Shown here: one piece after another, positions 63,546 to 64,000 of the stretch | How positions within the stretch are numbered: position 1 is the first letter of the stretch | Layout: each line of letters begins with the position of its first letter | Assembly: GCA_013400975.1 (NCBI GenBank) | Contig: WBMZ01012047.1 | Coordinates: 23,666-87,665 of the forward strand | Reading direction: 5' to 3' | Source of the DNA: Atrichornis clamosus | Lineage: Eukaryota > Chordata > Aves > Passeriformes > Menuridae | DNA length: 64,000 bases | Made by a program: the position numbers and the translations under genes | Notes under the pieces: generated by a model | What the model saw: only the letters and a program-made list of their open reading frames with translations | What the model was told of the DNA's origin: nothing | Databases searched by the model: none

Positions 63546-63775
63546 CAGACTAGGTATAAGGAAGAAGTTACTATGAGAGCAGTGAAAGACAGGCACAGCT
63601 TTCCCAGAGAGGTGGTAGATGTGCCATCCCTGGAATCATTCAAAGTCCAATTGGACAGGGCTCTGAGAGACATGATCTAGTGGGAGGTGATCCTGCTCAT
63701 GGCAGGGGTGTTGGATAGATTACTTTAAACCACTAGAGTACTTCCAACCCAAACTATGCTGTGATTCTACGATGC
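63546..63775 (+). mobile_element. CR1 3'-end fragment, plus strand
   Basis: GAAGAAGTTACTATGAGAGC, CAGAGAGGTGGTAGATG, CCATCCCTGGAATCATTCA, GACAGGGCTCTGAGAGACA and GGTGTTGGATAGATTACTTT, then CTTCCAACCCAAACTATGCT and GTGATTCTACGATGC, give the last coding residues, the 3' UTR and the tail of a CR1 in correct order. It is 5'-truncated and dead. Confidence 0.95.
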
Positions 63776-64000
63776 TTAAGCTGACTGGCCCTGTGACTAC
63801 TTCTCTGCTTCAGCTGTAGAAGGTGCTACAGGCTGACAGCCTGAAACAGAGACTGGGGCACATCTGCCACCGTTGAATTTAAGGATGCAACCTGTATGTA
63901 GCCTTTTTAAACATGTGGAAGTAACTAGAAGTCAATTTGATGAAACTGTTCAGGTGTGAGGTTTTTTTATATATAAGTATTTCGTATTATATATTTACAT
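63776..64000. other. Window end, nothing recognised
   Basis: Short unique sequence ending in AT-rich DNA (TATATATAAG near 63970). Too little is visible to interpret. Confidence 0.5.

Overview
The window is non-coding vertebrate DNA, almost certainly from a bird and probably a songbird. The evidence is several CR1 LINE 3' ends carrying the avian ATTCTATG-type tail, and long terminal repeats (LTRs) whose ends match endogenous-retrovirus LTR families common in birds. The background is AT-rich with few CpGs, and only a few short GC-rich blocks. It reads as part of a gene desert or very large introns. I recognise no protein-coding gene, rRNA, tRNA, CRISPR array or bacterial feature. Nearly all open frames are chance frames or lie inside repeats.

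Layout. 1-26.7 kb is mostly unique AT-rich sequence with an AT microsatellite (3.86 kb), a GTGAG pentamer array (9.26 kb), a faint ancient LINE (12.4 kb), a cluster of AGCTGTC sites (22.64-22.70 kb) and a CR1 remnant (24.5 kb). 26.7-28.8 kb holds a minus-strand CR1 interrupted by about 390 bp of GC-rich non-CR1 DNA, then another CR1 3' end. 32.8-34.7 kb holds two minus-strand LTRs 143 bp apart. 40.1-41.1 kb is a solo LTR with a perfect 5-bp target-site duplication (CAAAG) and an assembly gap of 56 Ns inside it. 47.9 kb has a short CR1 end, 56.3 kb an unexplained GC-rich island, and 57.7-58.8 kb the best CR1 copy, a dead reverse-transcriptase C-terminus with its 3' end. 60.3-60.6 kb looks like the promoter and 3' half of a plus-strand LTR. 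63.3-63.8 kb has two CR1 ends facing opposite ways.

The most useful leads are short open stretches bounded by good splice acceptors and donors, mainly on the minus strand (about 4.7, 7.8, 18.3, 37.7, 47.6 and 62.5 kb). Their phases do not join into one transcript, I cannot name a gene from them, and similar cassettes occur on the plus strand (6.7 and 49.1 kb). They are candidates to test and not gene calls. I found no convincing new biological system; the secure content is transposon history plus a few possible regulatory clusters.
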